The notes beneath the pieces are model-generated. The model saw nothing but the letters and a program-made list of their open reading frames with translations. It had not been told where the DNA came from and made no database searches. DNA of 64,000 nt from Marinococcus sp. PL1-022. Its GTDB lineage: Bacteria; Bacillota; Bacilli; Bacillales; Marinococcaceae. The stretch lies in assembly GCF_033845285.1 (NCBI RefSeq), contig NZ_JAWXCX010000001.1, positions 2,495,495 to 2,559,494 of the forward strand. Reading direction: 5' to 3'. The position numbers and the translations under genes were made by a program. This document shows, in pieces, positions 42,861 through 51,730 of the stretch. Every line of letters begins with the position of its first letter. The first letter of the stretch is position 1.

Positions 42861-44567
42861 TTAGTTGTTACGGAACGAGTCGGGTACGGTAGTCAAATCG
42901 ATGCCCCAAAGCGCCGGCAGAACCAGGTAGACTAATGCCGTAATTAGTATTATCGCAAATATATTCAGGAAGAAACCGTTTTTCACCATGTCGATGATCC
43001 GTATTTTCCCACTCCCGAAAATAATGGCGTTTGGCGGTGTACCAACCGGCAGCATAAACGCACAGTTTGCAGCCATGGCACATGGCACCATCAGTGCGAA
43101 CGGGTGAACCTGAATCGCAAGTGCCAAAGAGGCCACCAGCGGAATAATCATGGTGCCTGTCGCTGTGTTGGACGTAATTTCCGTTAAGAACAATACGAGC
43201 GCAGCAGACACAAGAATCACAAGAATGATATTTACGCCTTCAAGTATAGTTAAGCTGTTACCGATCCATTCGGCAAGGTCGGTGTTACTAAAGCCGGCTG
43301 CAATCGCGAGACCGCCCCCGAACAACAGCAGAATGCCCCACGGAATTTCTCGGGAATCTTTCCAGACGAGTACCCGCGGGTCCTCCTGTTCTTTTGTGGC
43401 AGGTACCAAAAACAACAGCACGGTGGCGATCATGGCAATTCCTCCGTCACTGAGACCAGTAATCCCAACCACATTTTCCCAGAAGAAGGAACGTGTAATC
43501 CACATCACAGCGGCAAATACGAATACGGCCATTACAATTTTTTCTTCGTATTTCATCGCACCGAGCTTTGTTCTCTCGGACTGAATCATGTCCCGGCCGC
43601 CCGGTATAGTGGAAAAGCCGACATTATATACAAAACGGGTCAGATAGAACCATACAATCAGTAAGAAGACAGCTACAATCGGCGCACCGAACATAATCCA
43701 CTGGGCAAAGGAAATCTGCTGTCCGAACAGCTCCTCCGACTGCGCGGCCAGAATACTGAGTGGCGGCGTTCCGATCAGTGTACCGAGCCCGCCGACCGTT
43801 CCGGCGTAACCAACACCGAAAATAAGCGCCTTTTCAAATTTTTTCACTTCTTTTTCGGAATCCTTTTCTTCCTTGAGGGCTTCCGATACCTGATACGTAA
43901 TCGCAAGCGCAATTGGTAGCATCATCATGGTTGACGCTGTATTGGAGACCCACATGGATAAAAAGCCTGTGGCAACCATAAAGCCGAGGATAATCCGGTT
44001 CGTGCTTGTCCCGATAACCGCGATAATAAACAGCGCGATCCTCTTATGTAGGTTCCATTTTTCCATCGCATAGGCAATAAAGAAACCACCTAAGAACAAG
44101 AAGATAATATCGTTACCGTAGGAAGAAACGACCGTGTCGCCGTCCAGTGCCCCGGTAATAGGCAGAAGGACAATCGGCAAAAGCGAGGTCGCCGGAATTG
44201 GGATAGCTTCTGTAATCCACCAGGTGGCGATCCAAAGCGTGGTGGCAAGGACTGCTTTTCCTTCATAGCTGAGCCCCGAAGGATCCAAAAATAGCATGGT
44301 AATGAGAAATAATAATGGCCCTAAAATAAGTCCTACGAGCTGGGGACGTTTGTAGGCTGGGTCCTGCCCGCCACTGTCTCCTCCATTGTTTCCTCCCCCG
44401 TTGTCTCCGCCACGATTGGTCTTGCGTCCTGCAGTAGAAGGATCCTGGATCTCTTCTTCCGTATGACGCGTTGGTGACCGGTCCGTCTGGAACACATTCA
44501 GTAGTTTTTTGGTCTGCCTGTGGGAATTCCACAATGATTTCCAGCCGGAAGCAACCGTATTCTTCAT
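42861..44567 (-). CDS. SLC13/DASS-family sodium:dicarboxylate transporter
   Basis: 568 residues. Two DASS repeats show SNTAST (about residue 205) and SNTATG (about 475), the sodium/carboxylate-binding motifs, with ATWWITEAIPIPATSLLPIVLLP and LPVGTPPNAIIFGSGKI. The first ~75 residues are a soluble tail with an Asn/Gly-rich RGGDNGGGNNGGDSGG segment. Immediately before tarD, it most likely imports tartrate or another C4 dicarboxylate. ATG 44567 follows GAGGTG six bases away; GTG 44576 is an alternative. Confidence 0.9.
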   Translation of the reverse strand: MKNTVASGWKSLWNSHRQTKKLLNVFQTDRSPTRHTEEEIQDPSTAGRKTNRGGDNGGGNNGGDSGGQDPAYKRPQLVGLILGPLLFLITMLFLDPSGLSYEGKAVLATTLWIATWWITEAIPIPATSLLPIVLLPITGALDGDTVVSSYGNDIIFLFLGGFFIAYAMEKWNLHKRIALFIIAVIGTSTNRIILGFMVATGFLSMWVSNTASTMMMLPIALAITYQVSEALKEEKDSEKEVKKFEKALIFGVGYAGTVGGLGTLIGTPPLSILAAQSEELFGQQISFAQWIMFGAPIVAVFLLIVWFYLTRFVYNVGFSTIPGGRDMIQSERTKLGAMKYEEKIVMAVFVFAAVMWITRSFFWENVVGITGLSDGGIAMIATVLLFLVPATKEQEDPRVLVWKDSREIPWGILLLFGGGLAIAAGFSNTDLAEWIGNSLTILEGVNIILVILVSAALVLFLTEITSNTATGTMIIPLVASLALAIQVHPFALMVPCAMAANCAFMLPVGTPPNAIIFGSGKIRIIDMVKNGFFLNIFAIILITALVYLVLPALWGIDLTTVPDSFRNN

Positions 44568-44593
44568 CCTTCTCACCTCTTTTTTCAGATTAT

Positions 44594-44607
44594 TGAAAGC
44601 GCTTGCT
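44594..44607. promoter_or_regulatory. Possible cre box upstream of the tartrate operon
   Basis: TGAAAGCGCTTGCT matches the cre pattern except at two end positions, 27 bases before the transporter ATG. Weaker than the other cre boxes in this window. Confidence 0.4.
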
Positions 44608-44701
44608 GATTAATATAATAGAGTTTTGATTCCTTGTATACATTTTGTAAGTGAGCACATACTTTTGTAAACAAAATAACCAAAACTTTCAGCCTTTTTC
44701 C

Positions 44702-45412
44702 TTACTTTTCCATCCAGTCTTTAAGTATTTCCACCTGCTCCGGAGGCATCGTGTACTGCTGCAGCGGCCTGCCGCTTCCCGCATAGTTCATCGTTATTTT
44801 AAGCACCCCTTCTCCCTCCAGAAAAGCGAGGTACTTCCGTACGGACACTCTCGATATGCCCGTGCTTTCTGCGAGCCCCTGCGTCGTAAAGGTACTTCCC
44901 GCATGCTGCAGAATTTCTTCGCCGACAATCCGGAAGGTTTCTGTCGTAAGACCCTTGGGCAGCTCGTGCTCCTCCTGTGTGCCCTTGTTGGCTAAAAACA
45001 GCTGATCCACATCCTCCTGACCCCATTCCTTTTTCGTCCCGGACGCCTTCTGCCATTCTTTGACATTGATTAACGCTTCCCGGAAACGCTCAAAATGAAA
45101 CGGTTTAATCAGGTAATCTGTACAGCCAAGCCGTTTGGCCCGCTGCAGAGACGAGGTGTCGTTCGCCGACGTAATCGCAATCACGTCCACCGGGATCTGT
45201 TCTCTTCGCAGCTCCTCTAAAAGATCAAGGCCGTTTTCTTTATTTAAATATACGTCCAAAAGCACAATATCGACCGCTTCTGCATGAAGCATTTCTTTTG
45301 CCCTCGTCAGGTTTTCCGCATGCCCCGCTACGTCAAACCCGGGAACACGTTCGACATACATGCGGTTAAATTTAGCTACCATTGGGTCATCTTCGACCAT
45401 TAATACTCTCAT
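44702..45412 (-). CDS. CitB/DcuR-type response regulator, second copy
   Basis: 236 residues. Receiver: EDDPMVAKFNRMY (about residue 7), phospho-acceptor in IVLLDVYLNKENG (about 55), Lys in YLIKPFHFERF (about 105). The C-terminal helix-turn-helix is GLAESTGISRVSVRKYLAFLEGEGVL, a CitB-type domain, ending in MPPEQVEILKDWMEK. It starts one base after the kinase stop. Next along the strand is the tartrate transporter, its likely target. Confidence 0.9.
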   Translation of the reverse strand: MRVLMVEDDPMVAKFNRMYVERVPGFDVAGHAENLTRAKEMLHAEAVDIVLLDVYLNKENGLDLLEELRREQIPVDVIAITSANDTSSLQRAKRLGCTDYLIKPFHFERFREALINVKEWQKASGTKKEWGQEDVDQLFLANKGTQEEHELPKGLTTETFRIVGEEILQHAGSTFTTQGLAESTGISRVSVRKYLAFLEGEGVLKITMNYAGSGRPLQQYTMPPEQVEILKDWMEK

Positions 45413-45413
45413 T

Positions 45414-47024
45414 TCAGTTCTCCTTCTTTATTGGTATCTGCACGTCAAAGGCCGTTCCTTCCCCTGGCTGGGAATCGATGAACACGTCTGCCTGCAGCGT
45501 CTCAAGCGATCGCTTCGTATTGTACATGCCAAAGCCCCGGCCCTCGCCCTTCGTCGAGTACCCCCGTTCAAACAGTTCTGCTTGGGTCTTCTCATCCATC
45601 CCCCGCCCATTATCTTCGATTTGAAAGCCGAGATAGCTATTTTCTACGTAAATATGCATAAACAAATGAGGGGACGGCGTTTGCTTCATCGCGTCACGGG
45701 CATTGTCGATCAGATTGCCGATAATTGTGATCATATGGTCGGTCCATTCAGGATCAGCCATCGCCGGCCACATCCCGCTTCCCGAGAGCTCCACTTCAAT
45801 ACCGTTTTCCTGCAGGTTGGATATTTTATTCATTAAATAGCCGGCAAGCACCGGATCCTTCACATAAGCGGTCACCCATCCGACCTCCTGGCGGTAGTTG
45901 CTTGAAATGCTCATCACATAGTCATCGAGCTCTTCATATGATTCTGTCTGAATCATGGCCGAAATGACGTGAAGCTTGTTCATAAACTCGTGGGACTGGG
46001 CCCTGAGCGTTTCCGCGTAGGTTCTGGCGCCGGACAGCTGCTCGACGAGCCGCGTCAGCTCATCTTTTTTGCGAAAGGTTGCCACAGCACCGAGCAGGGT
46101 TGTGTTTGAAACGACCGGCATGCAGCTCACGATAATTTCTACGTCGTTCAGCTGCTGGATCTGGTCGAGTTCCTGCTCTTTTGTCTGCAGCACTCTTTTC
46201 AGAAGGGAATCAGCAAAGAAATGAGATATATCCTTTCCCATCGGATCTTCTTCGGCGCCGGCTTCCGCGAACAGCTCCCTGGTCGCATCGTTGGCCAGAA
46301 TTACTGTGCCGCTGCTGTTGACGGCAAGCACGCCTTCCCGTACAGAGGACATAATTGCCTCCCGCTGTTCAAGCACCTGCGATATTTCAAGCGGCTCGAG
46401 GCCGTGCATCGTTTTTTTGATCCGGCGGGCCAGCCAGAAGGCGCCAATTACGCCGGCGGCCAGACCGATACCACTGCCGAGCACCAGAGTTTTCTGGTCT
46501 GCCCAGATATCCTCCTGAATGCTGTCGGTCAGAATGCCCACGGAGGTGACGCCGATCTGCTCCCCTCCGGCCATCACCGGTACAAACGCCCGCATGGAAA
46601 CACCGAGCGTTCCTTCAGCCGTGGATACATACGTACGGCCGTTCAAGGCCTCTGTCTCGTCTCCCCCGGCGAATCTCTTTCCGATCCGGTCCTCGCGCGG
46701 ATGCGTATACCTCACGCTGTTCATATCCATAACGACAATGTATTCCATATTCGTTGCTTCCTGTACTTCTTTTGTATATTCCTGCAGGCTGCCTCCCTGG
46801 CCGCCTGCCTGCAGCGCTTGTGCTGCTTCCGGTGAACGGCTGACAGCCTGGGCAATATTCAGTGCTTTTTCTGCCTGCTGATCCCGGACATCGTCAGCTG
46901 TATCCACGGCAACGATAATGCCGGTAATGCAAAGCGCAATCAGCATCACTGCAGAAATTAACAAGGTAATCCATGTTACGAGCTTTAACGGTTTAGTTCG
47001 CTTTTTCCCCACCATATCCCCCAT
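45414..47024 (-). CDS. CitA/DcuS-type sensor histidine kinase, second copy
   Basis: 536 residues from ATG 47024 (ATG 47015 is also possible; neither has a strong ribosome site). Two membrane helices flank a Cache domain with the full carboxylate-ligand pattern VRYTHPREDRIGKRF...LGVSMRAFVPV (about residues 104-155). Then come a PAS domain (REGVLAVNSSGTVILAN), the phospho-His in AQSHEFMNKLHVI (about 348), and ATPase boxes NLIDNARDA and DNGRGMDEK, with GEGRGFGMYN. Together with the next gene it would sense external tartrate or a related dicarboxylate. Confidence 0.9.
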   Translation of the reverse strand: MGDMVGKKRTKPLKLVTWITLLISAVMLIALCITGIIVAVDTADDVRDQQAEKALNIAQAVSRSPEAAQALQAGGQGGSLQEYTKEVQEATNMEYIVVMDMNSVRYTHPREDRIGKRFAGGDETEALNGRTYVSTAEGTLGVSMRAFVPVMAGGEQIGVTSVGILTDSIQEDIWADQKTLVLGSGIGLAAGVIGAFWLARRIKKTMHGLEPLEISQVLEQREAIMSSVREGVLAVNSSGTVILANDATRELFAEAGAEEDPMGKDISHFFADSLLKRVLQTKEQELDQIQQLNDVEIIVSCMPVVSNTTLLGAVATFRKKDELTRLVEQLSGARTYAETLRAQSHEFMNKLHVISAMIQTESYEELDDYVMSISSNYRQEVGWVTAYVKDPVLAGYLMNKISNLQENGIEVELSGSGMWPAMADPEWTDHMITIIGNLIDNARDAMKQTPSPHLFMHIYVENSYLGFQIEDNGRGMDEKTQAELFERGYSTKGEGRGFGMYNTKRSLETLQADVFIDSQPGEGTAFDVQIPIKKEN

Positions 47025-47113
47025 CACTGCTGCAAATACTTATGTTTAGTAACATGTTTATTATGCAGGGAGCTGTCCGTTTTTTCAAACGAAGGTGACA
47101 GGGGCTCTGGCGT

Positions 47114-47935
47114 TTATTTTGGCTGGCAGGTCGGGCAGTAGTAGCATCGTCTTGAACCGGCAGTGAAGCGGATAATTTCCGTGCCGTCCACCCGGCAGGG
47201 CTCGCCGCCGCGGTTAAACACCCAGTGCCGGTACTCGCTGTAAGTTTTCCCCTCTGCCCTTGCACGCTCGACGACTGACTCATCCGTTGTTATTCCTTTT
47301 TGTTTATAGGAACGCTCCATCAATACAAGCAGTACTTCAGCCATCTGCCGGACCTGTCCGTTATCCAGATCAGCGGGCCGTTGATCCGGATAAACGCCGG
47401 CAGCAAACAGTATTTCGCTGCGAAGGTAATTACCGATGCCCCCAATAAAATGCTGATCAAGCAAAAGTGATGTCAGGCGCCGGTTCCGGAACTTTTTATC
47501 CAGGGCGCGCTCCACAATCATATCCACTGTTACTTTCTCGCTGAGCGGATCCGGACCAACCTTGGAGACAAATGGGTGGTCCCAGATTTCTTCAGTCGGC
47601 ATAATCTCCACATCCGAGGCGTTGTACAGCAGGGCGGATTTCTTTTCATTATGCAGGGCCAGACGGAGCTTGCGGTTTGTCTTCGGGTACGTGTAGCTGT
47701 TTTTAACATACCATCTTCCGTAAAGCTGATTATGGGAATAGATGGTATAGCCGCTATTCAAATGAATGAGCATCGCCTTGCCTTTTGTAGCCACCTCATT
47801 GACCTCTGAGCCCGAAAGCAGATTTTCGTAAGTCTTTAATCGCTCAAATGCCGTGTATATCTCGCTGATCGGCCCTTTTTGCAGGGCTTTTTCCACTTTA
47901 TCGGCTTCCCGCCGTATTTCTGGTCCTTCAGGCAT
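47114..47935 (-). CDS. nei: Endonuclease VIII / Fpg-family DNA glycosylase
   Basis: 273 residues. The catalytic N-terminal Pro follows Met: MPEGPEIRREADKV. The helix-two-turn-helix segment contains HFIGGIGNYLRSEILFAAG (about residue 160), and the C-terminal zinc finger has CRVDGTEI...RRCYYCPTCQ. The family removes oxidised bases and cleaves the backbone. Position-3 and helix features (MPEGPEIR, QLYGRW) favour Nei over MutM. It follows the PrsW-like gene by 15 bases. Confidence 0.9.
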   Translation of the reverse strand: MPEGPEIRREADKVEKALQKGPISEIYTAFERLKTYENLLSGSEVNEVATKGKAMLIHLNSGYTIYSHNQLYGRWYVKNSYTYPKTNRKLRLALHNEKKSALLYNASDVEIMPTEEIWDHPFVSKVGPDPLSEKVTVDMIVERALDKKFRNRRLTSLLLDQHFIGGIGNYLRSEILFAAGVYPDQRPADLDNGQVRQMAEVLLVLMERSYKQKGITTDESVVERARAEGKTYSEYRHWVFNRGGEPCRVDGTEIIRFTAGSRRCYYCPTCQPK

Positions 47936-47950
47936 GTCGCTGTTCGCTCC

Positions 47951-49225
47951 TTATTCCTTGTTATCTTTCCGACCCATGCGTGACATCGTCTGTCCCCGCG
48001 AGACCGTTTGAACCTCCAGTTCGTCTTCGCCGGCCTGCTCCGGCTTCTTTCCATTTGTATGCAAAGCTGCAATCTGACGCAGACCAGCCTGGATCATCGT
48101 CAAAATCAAATACCAGGCCACAGCGATCAAAATCAGCTGCACGAAACGGCTGTCAGGAAACAATGCAATCGGCATATCCCATACTGCATGAAGCAGCACT
48201 GGAATAATAAAGATTTTCAAAAACTGCCGGTCCGTCAAATGCTTTTTCCGCAGCGGCCCGCCGCGCTTTACGAGCAGTAAAGCAGCACCTATGATGGCGC
48301 CCCATACAACGTGCCCGCCAATCGACAGCCAGCCGCGTTCGAAAATAACGTCGATCATTACGCCGGTTCCATACTGCAGACCGAAATTAAGCGCATAGCC
48401 GGCGGACTCAAAGGCAGCGAAGCCTGCGCCGACAGCAGCACCGATCAAGAGCCCGTTCAGAATATACTTCACCTGCGTTTTCTTTATTAAGTACGCAATA
48501 ATAATCAGCTTTCCCACTTCTTCGACAACACCAATAACGATAGCGCTGAAGAACCCGATTTCACCGATGGGGATAAAGGAATACAAAATCAGCGTGACAA
48601 AAATTGATGCCACCCCGCCGACGAAAAACATCTGCAGCACGCGAAGCATACTGATATTTCTCGGGGCATTCAGTTCATAAAAAAACACCACAAGTGCAAA
48701 CGGCGCAGCAAATGAACCGATGGCGATCATGCCGGGGATTGTCAGCACATTGCCGAAAAACAGCGTGCACCCGTATAAAATTAAATATGTTATCACAAGC
48801 ACCAGAAGCACGCGCGAAAACAGCCATGGCTTGGGCCATGAAAGCGGAATCTCCTGCTCGTTTGGCGTAGTAAGAGATGTGCCGGAAATAAACACCAGCT
48901 CTGCTTCATCCCTCGTGTGACGCTTGAACACGTCAGAAAACAGATTTTTTAAATGAAAATCTGCTGACCCTTCCTCACCGACATATTGGTTAATCCGGGT
49001 CGAAGCACGGATAAAGGCACTTCTCGCCTGATCACCCGGATGCTCCTCTTCTATAAGCGCTTCGGCAAGGACGGTGCGGCTGAGCGAGAGCCAGCGCCCC
49101 CCGGTGGCTTCCGACCACACCAGTGTTTTAGCACCAATTTGCTTTTCATCGATTAACGCCCGCATCTGTGCACTCGACAGCGGACCATGCTCTTTTTCGT
49201 TCTGTCTGTAGTACCAGTAATCCAT
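47951..49225 (-). CDS. PrsW-family intramembrane protease with N-terminal GYF_2 domain
   Basis: 424 residues. Residues 1-60 (YWYYRQNEKEHGPLSSAQMRALI...IGAKTLVWSEATGGRWLSL) are a GYF_2 (DUF4339)-type domain, which binds peptides in other proteins. A linker leads to about eight or nine hydrophobic segments with the PrsW glutamate motif GVVEEVGKLIIIAYLI (about residue 237), FAAFESAGYALNFG, GHVVWGAIIG and HAVWDMPIAL. PrsW starts release of anti-sigma factors in Bacillus; here the GYF_2 fusion may help choose the substrate, which is inference. Confidence 0.87.
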   Translation of the reverse strand: MDYWYYRQNEKEHGPLSSAQMRALIDEKQIGAKTLVWSEATGGRWLSLSRTVLAEALIEEEHPGDQARSAFIRASTRINQYVGEEGSADFHLKNLFSDVFKRHTRDEAELVFISGTSLTTPNEQEIPLSWPKPWLFSRVLLVLVITYLILYGCTLFFGNVLTIPGMIAIGSFAAPFALVVFFYELNAPRNISMLRVLQMFFVGGVASIFVTLILYSFIPIGEIGFFSAIVIGVVEEVGKLIIIAYLIKKTQVKYILNGLLIGAAVGAGFAAFESAGYALNFGLQYGTGVMIDVIFERGWLSIGGHVVWGAIIGAALLLVKRGGPLRKKHLTDRQFLKIFIIPVLLHAVWDMPIALFPDSRFVQLILIAVAWYLILTMIQAGLRQIAALHTNGKKPEQAGEDELEVQTVSRGQTMSRMGRKDNKE

Positions 49226-49306
49226 AGACTCTACCCCCCTGCTTCTCCAACTACTTTCATTTTACCCGAATGGCCGGAATCATAAGCCACCGCCTTCTCA
49301 TAATAC

Positions 49307-49339
49307 AAAAACCAGCCTGTTTTTTCCCAGGACTGGTTT
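49307..49339. terminator. Terminator downstream of the transglutaminase-like gene
   Basis: AAAACCAG-CCTG pairs with CAGG-ACTGGTTT, with A-rich sequence giving T residues on the reverse strand. Confidence 0.75.
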
Positions 49340-49343
49340 CTCT

Positions 49344-49940
49344 TTAATTCACTTTAACAGACAGCGACTCCGGCAGCGCGTACCGGTACATATACACCGG
49401 ATCCCCGTAACGATCCAGGATGTCCAGAAGCTCTGCCGGGGTCTCCGCGTATATCGCCGGGTAATTCCACTCGTCCTTTGCCTCCTCCACGTTAAAGGCC
49501 AGCTGCTCTTTATCGGTAAAAAATTGAGCATCAATGCCGGGCTTATTGCCCCTTGCGTCCAGCCGCACCCATCTGTCTTCCCCATTAAGATAGACGGCAT
49601 TTAATGCGTGGATACAATAGCCGCCTGCCGGTTCCACGAAGAGCGTTAACCGCTGGTAGCAGAAGCCGCAGGGTATCCCTTCCGAGCGGAGAAGTGCCGC
49701 CAGAAGGTGCGATTTGGCCCAGCAGATCCCCTCGCGGTATTTCAGCACCTCAGAGGCTCTCCGGGTGACCGTCTCTCCCTGAATATCCCACGAGTGACTG
49801 ACTTCATCACGCACAAATATATAGGCGGATTCTATTTTTTCTTTCTCATTCATTTCTGGAAAAAACAATTCCGTCGCTTTCTGCTGAATGCTCTCCGCTT
49901 CATAATTAACATCATAGGTTGCCTGTAAATATTTTTTCAT
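49344..49940 (-). CDS. Transglutaminase-like cysteine protease-fold protein
   Basis: 198 residues with the catalytic triad of the transglutaminase-like superfamily: Cys in KYREGICWAKSHLLAALLRSEGIPCGF (about residue 73), His in GGYCIHALNAVYL (about 111), and Asp in RWVRLDARGNK (about 126). There is no signal peptide or membrane helix, so it is probably cytosolic. The family includes proteases and peptide N-glycanases; its actual substrate is unknown. Stands alone between terminators. Confidence 0.85.
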   Translation of the reverse strand: MKKYLQATYDVNYEAESIQQKATELFFPEMNEKEKIESAYIFVRDEVSHSWDIQGETVTRRASEVLKYREGICWAKSHLLAALLRSEGIPCGFCYQRLTLFVEPAGGYCIHALNAVYLNGEDRWVRLDARGNKPGIDAQFFTDKEQLAFNVEEAKDEWNYPAIYAETPAELLDILDRYGDPVYMYRYALPESLSVKVN

Positions 49941-49992
49941 ACACTACTCCTCTCTATATTGTATAATTATACTAAAAAAAGCATTTAAATAC

Positions 49993-50022
49993 AAAAAGAA
50001 CAGGCGAGTGCCTGTTCTTTTT
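49993..50022. terminator. Strong bidirectional terminator
   Basis: AAAAAGAACAGGC pairs perfectly with GCCTGTTCTTTTT around GAGT. It ends the second NCS1 permease gene on the reverse strand. Confidence 0.9.
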
Positions 50023-50029
50023 ACACGTA

Positions 50030-51424
50030 TTACGACTCCTTTATCCATTGAGGGACCGGTTTTTCTCCTCCCGTTCCTTCCTCGCTGAAGCTCTGATTCA
50101 TCCCTTCCTGCACGTAAGGTTCGTGCTTTGCAATCCAGAATTTCATTAATACAGCATAAAGCAAAAGCGCTGGCACTCCGCCGATAAACCAGGACCCATC
50201 GATATTAATAAAGGAAACGGCAGTACCCACGGCAATGGAAATAATAGCGGCCGGATTCCATCCTTTAAAAGCCTGAAACAGCTTATTCTGTTCATACAGC
50301 GCTGCCACGTTGTAGTTGCGTTTATGCACAAAGAAGAAGTCTGCAATCATCACGCCGAAAACCGGCCCTAAAAAGGCGGAGACAATCGCAATAAAGGTGG
50401 TGAAATAAGCAGCGTTCATCAGCCACCACGGGCATGTGAACGTAGCGAGTATGCCGATAATAATACATGACTTTGCCCACGAAATTTTGAACAGGTCCAT
50501 CGCCACGAGCGCCGGGGGCATGATATTGGCCATTAAGTTCGTGGTCACCTGGGCAATCGCGATAAAAACCAAAACAATAATGCTTGCGACAGTGGAAGGA
50601 ATATACCCGGAAATCACATCAATCGGATTCCAGATGCCAACCGCGGCCGCCCCGAGCATCCCGATAAAGGGAAGCAGAATGCTTGGCGGCACCATGCCGA
50701 TAAGATGGGCATTAATATAGGTGGAGGTCCTTGTCTTTTTCGGTAAGTACCTTGTGTAGTCCGAGACGTTGATCAAAAGAGCCGCAAACTGTCCCACCAG
50801 GACGGTCATTGCCAGCCAGAGCGGAATCCCCCAGGAGCCGTCCACGTTTGCGGCTGCCTGCACTTCAAATCCAAACGTCGTTAAAAACAGGAAAATTAAG
50901 TAGATGATACCGCCCATTATAATTACAGAGCCGACAATTTCGACCCATTTGATAGATTCAATGCCTTTAGCTGAAAGAAAAATCTGCAGGGCCTGAAAGC
51001 CGAAAAACCATACCCATACGTTTTCAAAGCCTATAAAGCCCGAGGCAATCTGATTCAACGCCTGCGCCCCGAGCCACGTCTGGATCCCGAACCAGAACAA
51101 AGCCGGAATGCTGCGTAAAAGGGCAGGAATTCTTGACCCGATCGGGCCGAAGGACGAACGAAGCTGGACCACCATCGGAATTCCGTGCTTCCATCCTACA
51201 TATCCATTTAATGAAAACAACAGAGCAGCCATAATATTTGCGAGAAGCAGGGCCGCGCCCGCCTGGTAAAGATTCAGATCGCCAAACGGCGGAATCAGGC
51301 TTGAACCAAGCATAAAGGTACCGATCATGATCGTATCGCCCCACCACATCGCCACGTAAGCTTTCGGGCCGAGGATTCTTTCTTTTTCATTAGTGATTGG
51401 TCTTAGATCCTGCCGTGCCTGCAT
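50030..51424 (-). CDS. NCS1-family nucleobase/allantoin-type permease, second copy
   Basis: 464 residues with about twelve hydrophobic segments. WWGDTIMIGTFMLGSSL, LRSSFGPIGSRIPALLRSIPALFWFGIQTW and SDYTRYLPKKTRT place it in NCS1, closer to the CodB/PucI type than to the permease at 34930. No catabolic partner is adjacent. The hydrophobic core is regular, and the C-terminal tail is soluble. Substrate could be cytosine, allantoin, uracil or thiamine precursor; sequence alone does not decide. Confidence 0.88.
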   Translation of the reverse strand: MQARQDLRPITNEKERILGPKAYVAMWWGDTIMIGTFMLGSSLIPPFGDLNLYQAGAALLLANIMAALLFSLNGYVGWKHGIPMVVQLRSSFGPIGSRIPALLRSIPALFWFGIQTWLGAQALNQIASGFIGFENVWVWFFGFQALQIFLSAKGIESIKWVEIVGSVIIMGGIIYLIFLFLTTFGFEVQAAANVDGSWGIPLWLAMTVLVGQFAALLINVSDYTRYLPKKTRTSTYINAHLIGMVPPSILLPFIGMLGAAAVGIWNPIDVISGYIPSTVASIIVLVFIAIAQVTTNLMANIMPPALVAMDLFKISWAKSCIIIGILATFTCPWWLMNAAYFTTFIAIVSAFLGPVFGVMIADFFFVHKRNYNVAALYEQNKLFQAFKGWNPAAIISIAVGTAVSFINIDGSWFIGGVPALLLYAVLMKFWIAKHEPYVQEGMNQSFSEEGTGGEKPVPQWIKES

Positions 51425-51730
51425 GATATTTCCCTCCTAAATAAAAAAACGAACAATTCACGATTACATAATTAATTCATTCGTTTTATGATTAATTTTA
51501 TTTTATCGGAGAAGCACGCACCGGATCATTGTTTATCATCACACAAATTTATTATGTTCTCTGTGCATTATTGCTAAAAACGGCTGATTTATTTCTTTCG
51601 AAATGTATATTTTCTTACATTGGAATAATTTAGTCATTTGGTTTGATTTTTGGAAACGTTATCATTATACTGTAGGTATATCTTCTTACTTCACTACCGA
51701 ACGTATTTTAATACTATTAGGAGGGTTTCG
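51425..51730. other. Divergent control region between the NCS1 permease and SDR genes
   Basis: No gene seen. An imperfect inverted repeat (AAAACGAACAATT with AATTCATTCGTTTT, 51447-51487) lies in the leader of the permease gene. The promoter and cre box of the SDR gene are near the other end. The middle is strongly AT-rich. Confidence 0.5.
51643..51671 (+). promoter_or_regulatory. Promoter of the SDR gene with cre box in the spacer
   Basis: TTGATT (51643-51648), 17 bases, TATACT (51666-51671). TGGAAACGTTATCA at 51651-51664 fits the cre consensus at all but one position and fills the spacer, so CcpA binding would block the polymerase. Confidence 0.7.

Noticed and set aside
44640-44648. Fourth ACATTTTGT copy before the DASS transporter gene treated as part of the pyrimidine regulon
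   Set aside because: The tartrate genes have their own two-component system; one copy here is compatible with chance in AT-rich intergenic DNA.
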